From CBDFNC01 sp965249895 (GTDB lineage: Bacteria > Pseudomonadota > Gammaproteobacteria > Enterobacterales > CBDFNC01): a stretch of DNA of 64,000 nucleotides. This document shows, piece by piece, positions 9,046 to 18,532 of the stretch; the first letter of the stretch is position 1; every line of letters begins with the position of its first letter. The position numbers and the translations under genes are program-made. A model generated the notes under the pieces. It worked only from the letters and a program-made list of their open reading frames with translations. It had not been told where the DNA came from and searched no databases. The stretch spans positions 124,001 to 188,000 of the forward strand of contig CBDFNC010000005.1 in the NCBI GenBank assembly GCA_965249895.1. Direction: 5' to 3'.

Positions 9046-11049
9046 CTACTTTTCTAATCTGGCAAGGTCCAAGGTGATATGGGCAGCCTCCTCCAGGAAT
9101 ACGTCCGGCGCTTCATAGTCCTTAGGCAATTCATCTAACGCCTTTATTTTCTTTTTGCCTTCCCGGATCAGCCGCTCATTCGCTCGTACAAGCCGCTGCT
9201 CCTCTTTTTCTTCTCTTAGCTTGATCCGCTCCGATTCCATTAAGCTAATGGATTTACTATCCTTATCCTTCTGGAATTCTTTTATATCCTGGAAGATATA
9301 GGCAAATTCAGGTGAGTCGCTCATGCGTTGCTGGTGATTTTTATCCACCTCAGCCACCAACCCCTTAAAGTTACCAATCTTGGCATAAGTTGCTGGTTTT
9401 ATATGGTCCCAGGGCAGTGCATTGTCTTCGACACTCTCGCCGGTATCTGCCGGTGCAACCGCTGACGGGAATGCTATATCCGGCACAACCCCTTTATTCT
9501 GGGTGCTGCCACCATCAATCCGGTAAAACTTGGCGATGGTATATTGTACATGGCCAATGGGCTTTTCATATAAGTCATAAAAACGAGCCAGTTTTCTATG
9601 TTGCTGTACAGTGCCCTTACCAAAGCTCTGCTCACCCAATATCAAAGCGCGACCATAGTCTTGCATCGCTGCGGCAAAGATTTCAGAGGCCGAGGCACTA
9701 TTGCGATCAATCAATACAGTAAGTGGGCCATCGTAAGCTAACTTACCATCGGTATCTTCATTAACACTAATTCTATCCCTGGCATCACGCACTTGTACAA
9801 CCGGTCCGGATTCTATGAACAGTCCAGTTAGCAAGGTCGCTTCCGTCAATGCGCCACCACCATTACTGCGCAAGTCGATGACTATGCCTTCGACTTTATC
9901 CTGATGCAGTTTATCAATCTCTTTTTGCACATCTTTACTGAGGTTAACGTAGAAACTTGGGATTTCCACCACCCCAACTTTCTTCCCGTTCAATTCAATC
10001 ACTTCTGATTTGGTTGCCCTGTCTTCCAGGCGAACCTTGTCACGCACCAGGTTAATTATCTTGGTGCCATCACTACCCGCCTTACCGGAGATTATTTCCA
10101 ATCGCACAGTGGTGCCCTTAGGGCCCTTGATCAGATCAACAACGTCATCTAAGCGCCACCCGATCACATCCACCATTTTTTCGTCACCCTGAGCGACACC
10201 GACGATCTTGTCTTCGGCAGAAAGGGACTTACTTTTAGCGGCCGGTCCCCCGGGTACCAAGCTACGGATCACTGTGAAATCATCTTCACCTTGCAATACG
10301 GCCCCTATGCCTTCCAGGGATAGATTCATCTCGACCTTAAAGCGATCGGCATTACGCGGAGAAAGATAGCTGGTATGAGGTTCAATACTTCTGGCGTAGG
10401 CATTCAGTAAGGTTTGAAAAACATCTTCGCTTTGCGTCTGAGTAAGACGCTTTATGGCGTTGTTATAGCGTTTAGCTAGGATTTTTTGAATTTCTTTCCA
10501 TTCTTTCCCGGCCAGCTTAAGATTCAGGGCGTCGTATTTGACTTTTTGTCGCCAGAGTTCATTTAGCTGAGCCTTGTTTGCCGCCCACGGCATTTCACTT
10601 CGGTCAAATACATACTTGTCAGGGGAATCAAACTTGATCTCCTCATCTAACAAACCAAGGGCATAGCTAAAACGTTCATATCGCCGCTGTAAATTACTGG
10701 AGAAAATACTGTATGCGGGGGAAAGTTTGCCTTTTTTAAGATCCTCATCAAACTGGTCACGATATTTCTCAAATTGATCGATATCGCTTTTGATAAAGAC
10801 GTTCCGATTGAAATCCAACTGCTTTATATAACGATCAAATACTTGCGAAGAAAGCTCATCGTCCAACGGAACTGCCTTGTAATGAGAGCGACTAAACAAA
10901 GCCGTAACACGCTTACTGACTGTAGCGTGTTGCGCTTCTTGGCTTAGTTGAGGAAGGTCATCTACGGCATATTTTGGTTCGTCTGCAAAACTAAAACTGG
11001 ACAAACACAAGCTACTGGCAATCAGGGTAAGACGAAAAACTTTCTTCAT
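9046..11049 (-). CDS. prc: Carboxy-terminal (tail-specific) protease Prc, S41 family
   Basis: A periplasmic serine protease that cleaves proteins at their C-termini and, in E. coli, trims envelope proteins and peptidoglycan hydrolases. Length is 667 residues (E. coli 682). A signal peptide is visible (MKKVFRLTLIASSLCLSSFSFA). A PDZ domain occupies about residues 235-330 (LEGIGAVLQGEDDF...). The S41 core has GGGALTEA, the nucleophile in NSASASE (serine near 450) and the general-base lysine in FGKGTVQ (near 473), both close to the E. coli positions. A purine-rich sequence (AAGGATTC) precedes the ATG. It directly follows proQ with a 15-base gap, the same proQ-prc order as E. coli, so the two are probably co-transcribed. 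Confidence 0.97.
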   Translation of the reverse strand: MKKVFRLTLIASSLCLSSFSFADEPKYAVDDLPQLSQEAQHATVSKRVTALFSRSHYKAVPLDDELSSQVFDRYIKQLDFNRNVFIKSDIDQFEKYRDQFDEDLKKGKLSPAYSIFSSNLQRRYERFSYALGLLDEEIKFDSPDKYVFDRSEMPWAANKAQLNELWRQKVKYDALNLKLAGKEWKEIQKILAKRYNNAIKRLTQTQSEDVFQTLLNAYARSIEPHTSYLSPRNADRFKVEMNLSLEGIGAVLQGEDDFTVIRSLVPGGPAAKSKSLSAEDKIVGVAQGDEKMVDVIGWRLDDVVDLIKGPKGTTVRLEIISGKAGSDGTKIINLVRDKVRLEDRATKSEVIELNGKKVGVVEIPSFYVNLSKDVQKEIDKLHQDKVEGIVIDLRSNGGGALTEATLLTGLFIESGPVVQVRDARDRISVNEDTDGKLAYDGPLTVLIDRNSASASEIFAAAMQDYGRALILGEQSFGKGTVQQHRKLARFYDLYEKPIGHVQYTIAKFYRIDGGSTQNKGVVPDIAFPSAVAPADTGESVEDNALPWDHIKPATYAKIGNFKGLVAEVDKNHQQRMSDSPEFAYIFQDIKEFQKDKDSKSISLMESERIKLREEKEEQRLVRANERLIREGKKKIKALDELPKDYEAPDVFLEEAAHITLDLARLEK

Positions 11050-11064
11050 ATAAGAATCCTTAAA

Positions 11065-11667
11065 TTAGAGAATCAGGTGCTCTGCTTTGACTTTAAGTGT
11101 CATTCCGGTGCCTAGCTGAACCTGTACTTCTTCCTTGCCAACTTCAACTATAGTCGCTGCAACAGGTGATTTACCCACTATTACTTTGACTTGCTGATTC
11201 TCTTTTAATTCGCCAATTTTCGCTGGTTTATACTCCACCTTAACCTGAGGTTTCGGCTTGCGTTTAACCGCTTGCTTTGGCTTACGGTTAACCGTTTCTT
11301 CTTTACCCTTCTTGGCCTCTTCCTTTTTGTTAGCGAAGACTTTGGCTTTGCTTTCTTTCAGGGTTTTTTGTGCGTGTTCAACGTGTTCTGTCTCCAGCTC
11401 ACCACACTCGCTACCATCCAAGCCCACTCGCTGTGCACCTGGTTTAGCGCCGTGCAAATAACGCCAGCTAGACGTGTACTGGCGCAAAGCAGCCCTTAAT
11501 TGTGTTTTACTCACCTTTGGGTCGCCTTCAAGGCGTGCCGCAAGGTCTTGGAATATTCCAATTTTTAACGGTTTAGCTTCACCGTCAGAGATAAAGCACT
11601 TGGGAAACAATTCGACCAGATAAGCGATGATTTGTTTGTTGTTTGTCAATTTTTCAGAATTTTCCAT
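11065..11667 (-). CDS. proQ: RNA chaperone ProQ
   Basis: A global RNA-binding protein that stabilises small RNAs and mRNA 3' ends. It has 200 residues (E. coli 232). The N-terminal FinO/ProQ domain spans about 1-120 (NNKQIIAYLVELFPKCF..., ALRQYTSSWRYLHG with GAQRVGLDG). A highly charged Lys/Glu-rich linker follows (about 100-145), then a C-terminal Tudor-like beta domain (about 150-200). The start ATG at 11667 gives MENSEKLTNNKQ. It lies upstream of prc and downstream of msrC, the same neighbourhood as in E. coli. Confidence 0.95.
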   Translation of the reverse strand: MENSEKLTNNKQIIAYLVELFPKCFISDGEAKPLKIGIFQDLAARLEGDPKVSKTQLRAALRQYTSSWRYLHGAKPGAQRVGLDGSECGELETEHVEHAQKTLKESKAKVFANKKEEAKKGKEETVNRKPKQAVKRKPKPQVKVEYKPAKIGELKENQQVKVIVGKSPVAATIVEVGKEEVQVQLGTGMTLKVKAEHLIL

Positions 11668-11751
11668 GTAAAACCTAAATCTAACTACGAGTTTTGATGT
11701 GTTTTGCTATTTGGCCCATTATAGTGGCCAATCGTTGAAATGCTAACAAAA

Positions 11752-12228
11752 TTAAAGCCAATCCACTACTGCGTTAAGTATAGCTTCCAGGCCAATGCGG
11801 TCTGATTCAGTAAATCGACCCAGTTCCGGACTGTCTATATCAAGCACTCCGTATACATATCCCTGCTTAAGGATCGGGATAACCAACTCACTGTTACTCT
11901 TGCTGTCGCAGGCAATATGTCCGGCAAACTGATGTACATCTGGCACCACCAAGGACACCCCGGTTTGTGCCGCTGTACCACATACGCCTCTACCCATAGG
12001 AATGCGAGTACAGGCAGGGTTACCCTGAAAAGGACCCAGGACTAAATTTTGCTCTTCCCGCAACAAATAGAAGCCGACCCAATTTATCCTGTCTAACTCC
12101 ATATTCAACAGCGCGGCCAGATTAGCCATGTTGGCTAGCGCATCGGGCTCCCCTTCCAACAAAGCAACAGCTTGTTTCTGTAAACGGAGATAAAAAGTAC
12201 TGAGATCGTTTTCAACTATGTTTGGCAT
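11752..12228 (-). CDS. msrC: Free methionine-(R)-sulfoxide reductase (GAF domain, YebR type)
   Basis: Reduces free L-methionine-(R)-sulfoxide in the cytoplasm using thioredoxin. A single GAF domain of 158 residues. Three cysteines fall at 73 (NPACTRIP), 83 (GRGVCGTA) and 107 (HIACDSKS). The spacing of 10 and 24 is the same as the catalytic cysteines 84/94/118 of E. coli MsrC. It lies between proQ and the letAB-rsmF genes as in enterobacteria, here with an ABC exporter and yebG inserted. It is divergent from the ABC exporter with a 65-base shared upstream region. Confidence 0.92.
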   Translation of the reverse strand: MPNIVENDLSTFYLRLQKQAVALLEGEPDALANMANLAALLNMELDRINWVGFYLLREEQNLVLGPFQGNPACTRIPMGRGVCGTAAQTGVSLVVPDVHQFAGHIACDSKSNSELVIPILKQGYVYGVLDIDSPELGRFTESDRIGLEAILNAVVDWL

Positions 12229-12293
12229 TGGTTTACATCACTTAAAAAGATAAACTGTTAGTTTTTCTCGAATTTAGCATATCAAAGCACAAA

Positions 12294-14084
12294 ATGATCC
12301 TAAACAGCCAGAACAAGTTTTCCTGGGGCAGTATTTTTTATGTAGCCCGCCAATATAAGACTCAGATTATATTAGCAAACATCATCGCGATTCTAGCTAC
12401 CTTAGCAGCTGTACCGGTTCCCATGTTAATGCCATTGATGGTAGATGAAGTGCTGCTGGGCAACCCGGGAGCAACTCTGGCGTTTCTCGATACGCTGCTG
12501 CCGCCACACCTTCATCAGGGTGTGGCTTACATCGCCATGATCCTGGCCTTTACCGTGTTACTTAGGATCCTTAGCGTCGCACTTTCTGTAGTGCAAAGTC
12601 GGCAATTTACTATCATTGCAAAAAATGTGACGTTCGAAATTCGTCAGGTATTAGTTAAACGGCTTGGTCTGATTGCCATATCTGAATATGAGTCCATCGG
12701 CAGTGGCGGTTTAACGTCTCACTATGTGACCGATGTGGAAACTATCGACAAATTTATTGGCGAAACTCTGAATCGATTTATTATCAGTTTACTATCGGTG
12801 CTTGGTACCGCCGCAATTTTGCTATGGATAAACTGGAAGCTGGGGCTGTTTATTTTGTTACTCAACCCGGTAGTCATCTATTTTTCCAAGCGATTGGGTG
12901 GCAAAGTCAAGCACCTTAAACAAAGGGAAAATTCTGCGTTCGAATTATTTCAGCAGGCCCTGGTGGAAACGCTGGACGGCATCTATGAAATTCGCGCCGC
13001 CAACAAAGAGAAACATTATTTTAAACGGATCCTCGACAAGGCAAAGGGCGTACGTGACGATTCCATCGCGTTTGCCTGGCAAAGTGAAGCGGCGGGAAAA
13101 GCCAGTTTTCTGGTATTTCTTATCGGCTTCGAAGTGTTTCGCGCCACCGCCATGATCATGGTGTTATACACCAATCTCACCGTCGGGGAGATCTTTGCTG
13201 TATTCGGTTACCTCTGGTTTATGATGGGGCCGGTACAGGATTTGCTGGGCATACAATATTCCTATTTCGGCGCCACCGCCGCACTAAACCGCTTAAACAC
13301 TGTAATGGTGCTCAACAATGAGCCCAACTACAACACCAGTGTCGATCCGTTTGCGCAGCAAAATACAGTGGCTATCGAACTGAGAGATGTGAAGTTCTCC
13401 TATAACAAAGAGCTGGAAGTTATACGTGGTATTTCCCTGACCATAGCTCGCGGTGAAAAAGTCGCGCTGGTAGGCGCCAGCGGTGGCGGAAAGTCCACTA
13501 TGGTTCAGCTGTTGCTGGGGCTTTACACGAAAAGCAGCGGCGAAATACTTATCGATGGGCAAGCTGTCGAGCAAGTGGGTTTCGATAAAATCCGTTCTAA
13601 TATCTCCACTGTTTTACAATCCCCCAGCCTGTTTAACGACTCTATTCGGAATAACCTCACTTGGGGGAAACACTATAGTGAAGAGCAAATATGGCATGCT
13701 CTCGATATAGCTCAGCTGAAAGATTTTGTCTGGTCGCTGGACAACAAGTTAGATACTCAGGTGGGGCAAAGGGGTGTCCGACTTTCCGGGGGACAGAAGC
13801 AACGCCTTGCTATTGCGCGCATGGTGTTATCTGATCCTAAGGTGGTGATCCTGGATGAAGCGACATCGGCTCTCGACACAGAAACAGAAACCAATTTACA
13901 CCAGGCACTTAGCGATTTTTTAAATGGCCGAACCTGTATCATCGTCGCACATAGACTCTCTTCGGTACGCCAGGCAGACCGTATTGTGGTGTTTGAAGAT
14001 GGGTTGATCAGTCAGACCGGTAGCCACCACGAATTGATCAGCCAGCCAGGCCTGTATAAAACCTTATATGGGGGGCACCATTAA
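12294..14084 (+). CDS. ABC exporter, fused permease and ATPase (type IV, MsbA/LapB-like)
   Basis: A half-transporter of the inner membrane with about six hydrophobic segments in residues 20-310 and an ATPase domain in the C-terminal 240 residues. Visible motifs: Walker A GASGGGKST (about 394-402), ABC signature LSGGQKQR, Walker B VVILDEATSALD, and H-loop AHRLSS. Length 596 is normal for the family, and it presumably works as a homodimer. The substrate is not evident from sequence or context. No strong ribosome binding site is seen before the ATG at 12294. It converges on yebG. Confidence 0.9.
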   Translation: MILNSQNKFSWGSIFYVARQYKTQIILANIIAILATLAAVPVPMLMPLMVDEVLLGNPGATLAFLDTLLPPHLHQGVAYIAMILAFTVLLRILSVALSVVQSRQFTIIAKNVTFEIRQVLVKRLGLIAISEYESIGSGGLTSHYVTDVETIDKFIGETLNRFIISLLSVLGTAAILLWINWKLGLFILLLNPVVIYFSKRLGGKVKHLKQRENSAFELFQQALVETLDGIYEIRAANKEKHYFKRILDKAKGVRDDSIAFAWQSEAAGKASFLVFLIGFEVFRATAMIMVLYTNLTVGEIFAVFGYLWFMMGPVQDLLGIQYSYFGATAALNRLNTVMVLNNEPNYNTSVDPFAQQNTVAIELRDVKFSYNKELEVIRGISLTIARGEKVALVGASGGGKSTMVQLLLGLYTKSSGEILIDGQAVEQVGFDKIRSNISTVLQSPSLFNDSIRNNLTWGKHYSEEQIWHALDIAQLKDFVWSLDNKLDTQVGQRGVRLSGGQKQRLAIARMVLSDPKVVILDEATSALDTETETNLHQALSDFLNGRTCIIVAHRLSSVRQADRIVVFEDGLISQTGSHHELISQPGLYKTLYGGHH

Positions 14085-14107
14085 CCGCTCAATAAGGCAC
14101 TAAATTA

Positions 14108-14130
14108 AATGGCGCACTGGCCGCGCCATT
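14108..14130. terminator. Hairpin between convergent ABC exporter and yebG
   Basis: A perfect 8-bp stem AATGGCGC / GCGCCATT with a 7-base loop lies between two convergent stops. There is no long T run, so it is a weak terminator candidate for both directions. Confidence 0.5.
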
Positions 14131-14154
14131 GTGTAGTAGCTCCCATGACTGTAT

Positions 14155-14439
14155 TCAAGCTACTGCTTTAACTTTTGGCTGTTTTTTATCTTTTGGCTCA
14201 ACCTCTTTAGGTTTACCCCCTTTTAACAAGGTTTGCAGCTCATCCTTATTGGCGGCTAAAAACAGCCCCAGCTCTTCCCTTTGGGCATCATCTAACGCCA
14301 CAGGACCACCCCCGATAAACGCCGACAATTCATCAGCGACATCTAACATCTTGTCATACGCATCGGCTTCTTTTTTACTGGTAAACGTCATCTTCTCTAC
14401 ACCGTTTCGCTCAACAATATATTTAACTATTACTGCCAT
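14155..14439 (-). CDS. yebG: SOS-induced small protein YebG
   Basis: A DNA-damage-inducible protein of unknown biochemical role. The 94-residue product starts MAVIVKYIVERNG and contains the nearly invariant stretch MTFTSKKEADAYDKML, the hallmark of YebG (E. coli 96 residues). The C-terminal tail is lysine-rich. The reading frame stays open 51 bases further upstream, but the ATG at 14439 is chosen because it matches the family N-terminus and because the longer version would run across the LexA box. A perfect LexA operator 19 bases upstream predicts LexA repression, as known for yebG in E. coli. Confidence 0.93.
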   Translation of the reverse strand: MAVIVKYIVERNGVEKMTFTSKKEADAYDKMLDVADELSAFIGGGPVALDDAQREELGLFLAANKDELQTLLKGGKPKEVEPKDKKQPKVKAVA

Positions 14440-14457
14440 TGTTTCTTCCTTCGGGCA

Positions 14458-14473
14458 CTGTTTATATATACAG
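14458..14473 (-). promoter_or_regulatory. LexA (SOS) operator of yebG
   Basis: The sequence CTGT-TTATATAT-ACAG is an exact CTGT-N8-ACAG SOS box with an all-A/T centre. It lies just upstream of the yebG start. It is also about 97 bases upstream of the plus-strand letA gene, so it might touch that promoter too, though only yebG is an established SOS gene. Confidence 0.9.
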
Positions 14474-14569
14474 TACACTTTCCTAAACACATTGCCAAGG
14501 CTTTAAATCCTTCCTGTTTTCCGCTAAAAGTGTATTATATCTGCAGCAACAAAGGCTTAACTGGTATTA

Positions 14570-15205
14570 ATGAATCGAGAGCAAGACAAAACAAGCATCT
14601 GCAGCTATTGCGACCTGGCGGTGGAACGCGTTCAGCTAAAAGGCGGTGAGTGCGCCAAATGCCCGCGCTGCGGTAGCCTACTTTATCAGCAAACCCACGC
14701 GACTCCCACAACCATCCTAGCCTTGTGCACGACTGCCATCATCCTTATTTTTCCGGCCAACCTATATCCGTTGCTCGAGATGACCATGTTGGGAACTTCA
14801 GAAACCACGACCTTGATGCAAGGTGCAAAAATGATGCTCAATGAGGGTGGCAGTTTTGTGGCCGTGCTGGTGGTGTTTTGCGCTGTGGTCGCACCTTTTT
14901 TAATGTTAAGCGCCTTGTGGCTCTCCAGTGCGATTATTTCATTTGCGCCGAATTTCAGATTGCTTAATCGCGGACTTAAGCCGCTGTTAAAGCTCACCGA
15001 TTTTATGACCCACTGGTCTATGTTGGAAGTTTACCTGGTGAGCTTCCTGGTCGCGGTATTTAAGCTGGTAGATATATCAGAAATTGAAATCGGCTTCGGC
15101 CTGGTTTGCTTCGTCCTGCTGATGCTGATCAACAGTCTTATCCTTATTAATTACGATGCCAAATACTATTGGAGCAAGGTGAATTATGAACCAGACAGCC
15201 AGTAG
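14570..15205 (+). CDS. letA: LetA/PqiA family integral membrane protein, N-terminal half protein
   Basis: Inner-membrane partner of the MCE tunnel protein LetB, part of a system that moves lipids between inner and outer membranes. This 211-residue protein has a zinc-ribbon-like N-terminus with C11-x2-C14 and C31-x2-C34, then about four hydrophobic segments. In E. coli LetA (YebS, 427 residues) two such modules are fused; here they are two genes, this one and the next, overlapping by 20 bases. Placement directly before the 7-MCE gene and rsmF matches yebS-yebT-yebU of E. coli. Start ATG at 14570. Confidence 0.85.
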   Translation: MNREQDKTSICSYCDLAVERVQLKGGECAKCPRCGSLLYQQTHATPTTILALCTTAIILIFPANLYPLLEMTMLGTSETTTLMQGAKMMLNEGGSFVAVLVVFCAVVAPFLMLSALWLSSAIISFAPNFRLLNRGLKPLLKLTDFMTHWSMLEVYLVSFLVAVFKLVDISEIEIGFGLVCFVLLMLINSLILINYDAKYYWSKVNYEPDSQ

Positions 15206-15857
15206 TAAAGGTCTAGTAGCATGTGATACCTGCGGCCTGGTTTGTAAATATAAAGCCGGTTGCACTTGCCCTCGTTGCAGTGCCCCCCTGCACCAAAGGC
15301 AGCCCTATAGCCTGCAGAAAACCTGGGCATTTCTTATTACTGCCACCATTTTTCTCTTCCCGGCCAACTTCAGCCCCATCACTATATTAATAAACCGGGG
15401 AAATGAGCAGCCCGATACTATTATGTCCGGCGTATTGGCGCTAGCGCGGTCGGACATGTTGCCCATCGCGATTATCGTATTTGTAGCTTCCATTGTCGTA
15501 CCCGTAGGTAAAATCCTCGCAATGGTCATAGTACTAATTTCGGTTCAATTTAAATTGCCCCTGAGCCATAGAAGTCGTTTGTCTATGTTTCTATTTATTG
15601 ACTGGATTGGCCGTTGGTCCATGCTGGATCTGTTTGTAATTTCATTAATGGTCGCCGTACTCGACAAAGGTCAACTACTGGCGGTGGTGCCAGGTCCCGC
15701 CGCAACCGCTTTTGGTATAGTGGTCATTATGACCCTGTTTGCCGCCCGCAGCTTCGATACGAGGCTGATGTGGGATCAAGAAAAAGATATTTCGTACAGC
15801 AGGTTAACTCCGCTGGAAACAACACAGAATTTGGAAAGGGATAATGACAGAGATTAA
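15186..15857 (+). CDS. letA: LetA/PqiA family integral membrane protein, C-terminal half protein
   Basis: Second PqiA-type module, 223 residues, with cysteines C13-x2-C16 and C28-x2-C31 followed by about four membrane segments. It begins at an ATG inside the 3' end of the previous gene (20-base overlap, different frame) and overlaps letB by 14 bases. Translational coupling of all three is therefore likely. Together with the preceding gene it supplies what E. coli encodes as one LetA polypeptide. Both halves have complete N-terminal cysteine motifs, so this looks like a natural two-gene arrangement rather than a recent frameshift. Confidence 0.85.
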   Translation: MNQTASSKGLVACDTCGLVCKYKAGCTCPRCSAPLHQRQPYSLQKTWAFLITATIFLFPANFSPITILINRGNEQPDTIMSGVLALARSDMLPIAIIVFVASIVVPVGKILAMVIVLISVQFKLPLSHRSRLSMFLFIDWIGRWSMLDLFVISLMVAVLDKGQLLAVVPGPAATAFGIVVIMTLFAARSFDTRLMWDQEKDISYSRLTPLETTQNLERDNDRD

Positions 15858-18480
15858 TGCCGCTGAACCGACAATAGTAAAAAAGCGCGCTTTATCCGCC
15901 ATCTGGTTTCTGCCCTTGCTTGCTCTGCTGCTGGGTAGCTGGTTACTGTACAAACATTTTTCTGACGCAGGCACGCAAATAACCATACATTTTGACAACG
16001 CCAACGGTATTTTGGCCGGCAAAACCAAGATCCGTTATCAGGGATTAGTGGTGGCCACAGTCAAAGATATCGTATTGGATGAAGATGTCAGCGGAGTCTA
16101 TATCCTTACGGAAATAGATAAACAAGCTGCCCACCTACTAAAAACAGACACTCAATTTTGGTTAGTTTCTCCAAAAGCAACCTTAAGTGGCATTTCAGGC
16201 CTGGATACCCTATTTACCGGTAACTATATCAATATGAGTCCCGGGGAGGGAGAAGAAAGCCGGCGCTTTATCGCCAAAGATCAGGCCCCCCGGTTAAAAT
16301 CTCGCGACGGTCTGCTGGTCAAACTGCGTGCTATAGATATGGGGTCAATCAACCTGGGCTCGCCGGTTTACTACAAAAAGATTCCGGTCGGTGAAGTCCA
16401 TGACTTCCGATTGCTAACAGATGGTCAGGAAGTTGAAATTCAATTGGTCGTTGAATCGAGATACGCAAACTTGGTAAAACAAAGCAGCCGTTTTTGGAAC
16501 GTTTCCGGGATCAGCGCTGACTTTTCCTTATCCGGCCTAAAGGTACACACCGAAAGTTTGGCTTCTATTATTTCCGGCGCTATCGCCTTCGACTCTCCCA
16601 AAGATGGAATTGAAGCACCACAAGATTTTATGTTTCACTTCTACCCCAATATTGACGATGCCGGTCGGGGCGTTGAGATCACCTTAAAAACGGCCAGTAC
16701 TCTGGGCCTGAGTACAGGTGCGCCAATCCTGTTCAAAGGACTAAAGATAGGTAAAGTGGTTAATCTAAGCTACGACAAAGACAACAATATTTTTATTGCC
16801 AAGGCTGTGGTTGAACCTATGTTTACGGATCAACTTACAGATAACTCCACATTTTGGGTAGAAAAAACCGAGGTTGGGTTTACTGGAATAAAGAACTTAG
16901 GGAACCTGCTAACGGGCAACTTTATCTCATTTAGACCTGCTGCAGGTAAGCCACAACGTACCTTTAATCTGCTTGATAACCTGTCTGATGGTCTCGAAAA
17001 AGTAAAGGTAAAACTGATCGCCGATAGCGCTGCGGGACTTAAGAGCGGCGCCGGTATCTATTATAAGAAATTATTGGTTGGCGAAATAACCAACCTGGAA
17101 CTCGATCATCAGCATCATTGGGTGAATGTTACTGTTCATGTTGGCGCTCAATACAGCCACCTTATCGCCCGCAGCACCCGCTTTTATAAACACTCCGGGT
17201 TTCGTGTTAAAGCGTCACTCCAAGGTGTTGAAGTTAATGCAGATCCCCTTACCGAGCTACTTCAAGGGGGGGTCAGTTTCTACAATCCAGACGATAAGGT
17301 ACGAGGTAACAAGCAAAAACGATATCGCCTTTACCCCGATTTTTCCTTGGCTGAAATAGGCTACAAAGCGTTTGAGAAGCCAGTTACTGTGCAACTGGTC
17401 AGTGATGAAATGACCTCAGTAACCCAAGGATCGCCCGTCTACTACCATAAATTGCCGGTTGGCAAGGTGGACAGCTACCGTCTTGATAGCAAAGGTAAGA
17501 TAAAACTGTCCTTACACATAGAAGGTGAATACAGCCACCTGATCACCAAAAATAGCGTGTTTTGGGATGTTAGCGGTATTAAAATCAAGGGAGGTTTATC
17601 CGGTATAGAAGTAGAAACAGGCTCACTACTTTCTATCGCCGCAGGGGGCATCGCATTTGATAACTTAACAGGCGCGAAGAAACCGGCGCGCAGCTTATAC
17701 CCCTTATATAAAAGCTATCGAGAAGCCACAGAAATTAGCAAGACCATTACCATCAGCTTCCAACAAGCTGAAAATATCAAAATCGGAACTGAGTTAAAAC
17801 ATAAAGGCTTAACCATAGGTAATGTCACGGAACTAAGCCTAAACAACAAATCCGCTCGGGTAGATGCAAAAGCCAAAATTTATCAGCCATATATGGCGCA
17901 GTTTGCCAAACAAGGCGCTCGCTTCTGGTTAGTTACCGCCGATATTTCATTAGACGGGGCTAAGCATTTGGATACTATCCTGTCAGGTGCATTTATCAAC
18001 ACACTGCCAGGTAAAGGAAAAACAGCGACTCAATTTAACGGGCTCAGCACCTCACCATTACTCGCGCAGGACGAACTCGGACTAACCCTAACCCTAATTA
18101 CACACAGGGCAGGTTCATTGCGACCTGGCAGCCCAGTGTATTACCGACAAGTGAAAGTGGGCAGTGTCATTGATTTTGCCCTATCCAAGTTATCTGACAA
18201 AGTCGAGATATCTGTCAATATCGAACCGGACTATCGTCATCTGGTCAGGCAAAACAGCGTTTTTTGGATGGTGTCTGGCTTTAATATGGAAGTCGGCCTT
18301 ACCGGCGCCGCGTTAAAAGCGGAATCTCTGGAGGCCATCCTTAAAGGAGGGGTCAGCTTTAACACGCCAGACGATAAGAAGGTGCAAGCCAGAGCAAAGG
18401 AGCACACTCAGTTCCCGATCCATTCCGAGTTCAAGCAAAGTTGGTTGAATTGGAAGGCAAAAATCCCTAATGAAGCCTAG
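15844..18480 (+). CDS. letB: Lipophilic envelope-spanning tunnel protein LetB (seven MCE domains)
   Basis: An MCE protein anchored in the inner membrane by one N-terminal helix (about residues 18-35) that forms a stacked hexameric tunnel for lipids across the periplasm. I count seven MCE repeats. Each has a GxPVYYKxxxVGxV-like strand pair, near residues 58, 177, 299, 415, 534, 651 and 761 (examples SPVYYKKIPVGEV, APILFKGLKIGKV, SPVYYRQVKVGSV). The total of 878 residues is nearly the same as E. coli LetB (877, seven MCE domains). By contrast PqiB has only three MCE domains, so this is LetB. It overlaps the second letA gene and precedes rsmF. Confidence 0.93.
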   Translation: MTEINAAEPTIVKKRALSAIWFLPLLALLLGSWLLYKHFSDAGTQITIHFDNANGILAGKTKIRYQGLVVATVKDIVLDEDVSGVYILTEIDKQAAHLLKTDTQFWLVSPKATLSGISGLDTLFTGNYINMSPGEGEESRRFIAKDQAPRLKSRDGLLVKLRAIDMGSINLGSPVYYKKIPVGEVHDFRLLTDGQEVEIQLVVESRYANLVKQSSRFWNVSGISADFSLSGLKVHTESLASIISGAIAFDSPKDGIEAPQDFMFHFYPNIDDAGRGVEITLKTASTLGLSTGAPILFKGLKIGKVVNLSYDKDNNIFIAKAVVEPMFTDQLTDNSTFWVEKTEVGFTGIKNLGNLLTGNFISFRPAAGKPQRTFNLLDNLSDGLEKVKVKLIADSAAGLKSGAGIYYKKLLVGEITNLELDHQHHWVNVTVHVGAQYSHLIARSTRFYKHSGFRVKASLQGVEVNADPLTELLQGGVSFYNPDDKVRGNKQKRYRLYPDFSLAEIGYKAFEKPVTVQLVSDEMTSVTQGSPVYYHKLPVGKVDSYRLDSKGKIKLSLHIEGEYSHLITKNSVFWDVSGIKIKGGLSGIEVETGSLLSIAAGGIAFDNLTGAKKPARSLYPLYKSYREATEISKTITISFQQAENIKIGTELKHKGLTIGNVTELSLNNKSARVDAKAKIYQPYMAQFAKQGARFWLVTADISLDGAKHLDTILSGAFINTLPGKGKTATQFNGLSTSPLLAQDELGLTLTLITHRAGSLRPGSPVYYRQVKVGSVIDFALSKLSDKVEISVNIEPDYRHLVRQNSVFWMVSGFNMEVGLTGAALKAESLEAILKGGVSFNTPDDKKVQARAKEHTQFPIHSEFKQSWLNWKAKIPNEA

Positions 18481-18532
18481 CGCATATGAGTATGGTATGA
18501 TGCCCGCCCCTTGACTTATCGGGCTCAGAATT

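Noticed and set aside
14440..14490. Longer N-terminus for yebG
   Set aside because: It would translate across the LexA box, and the family N-terminus begins at MAV at 14439.
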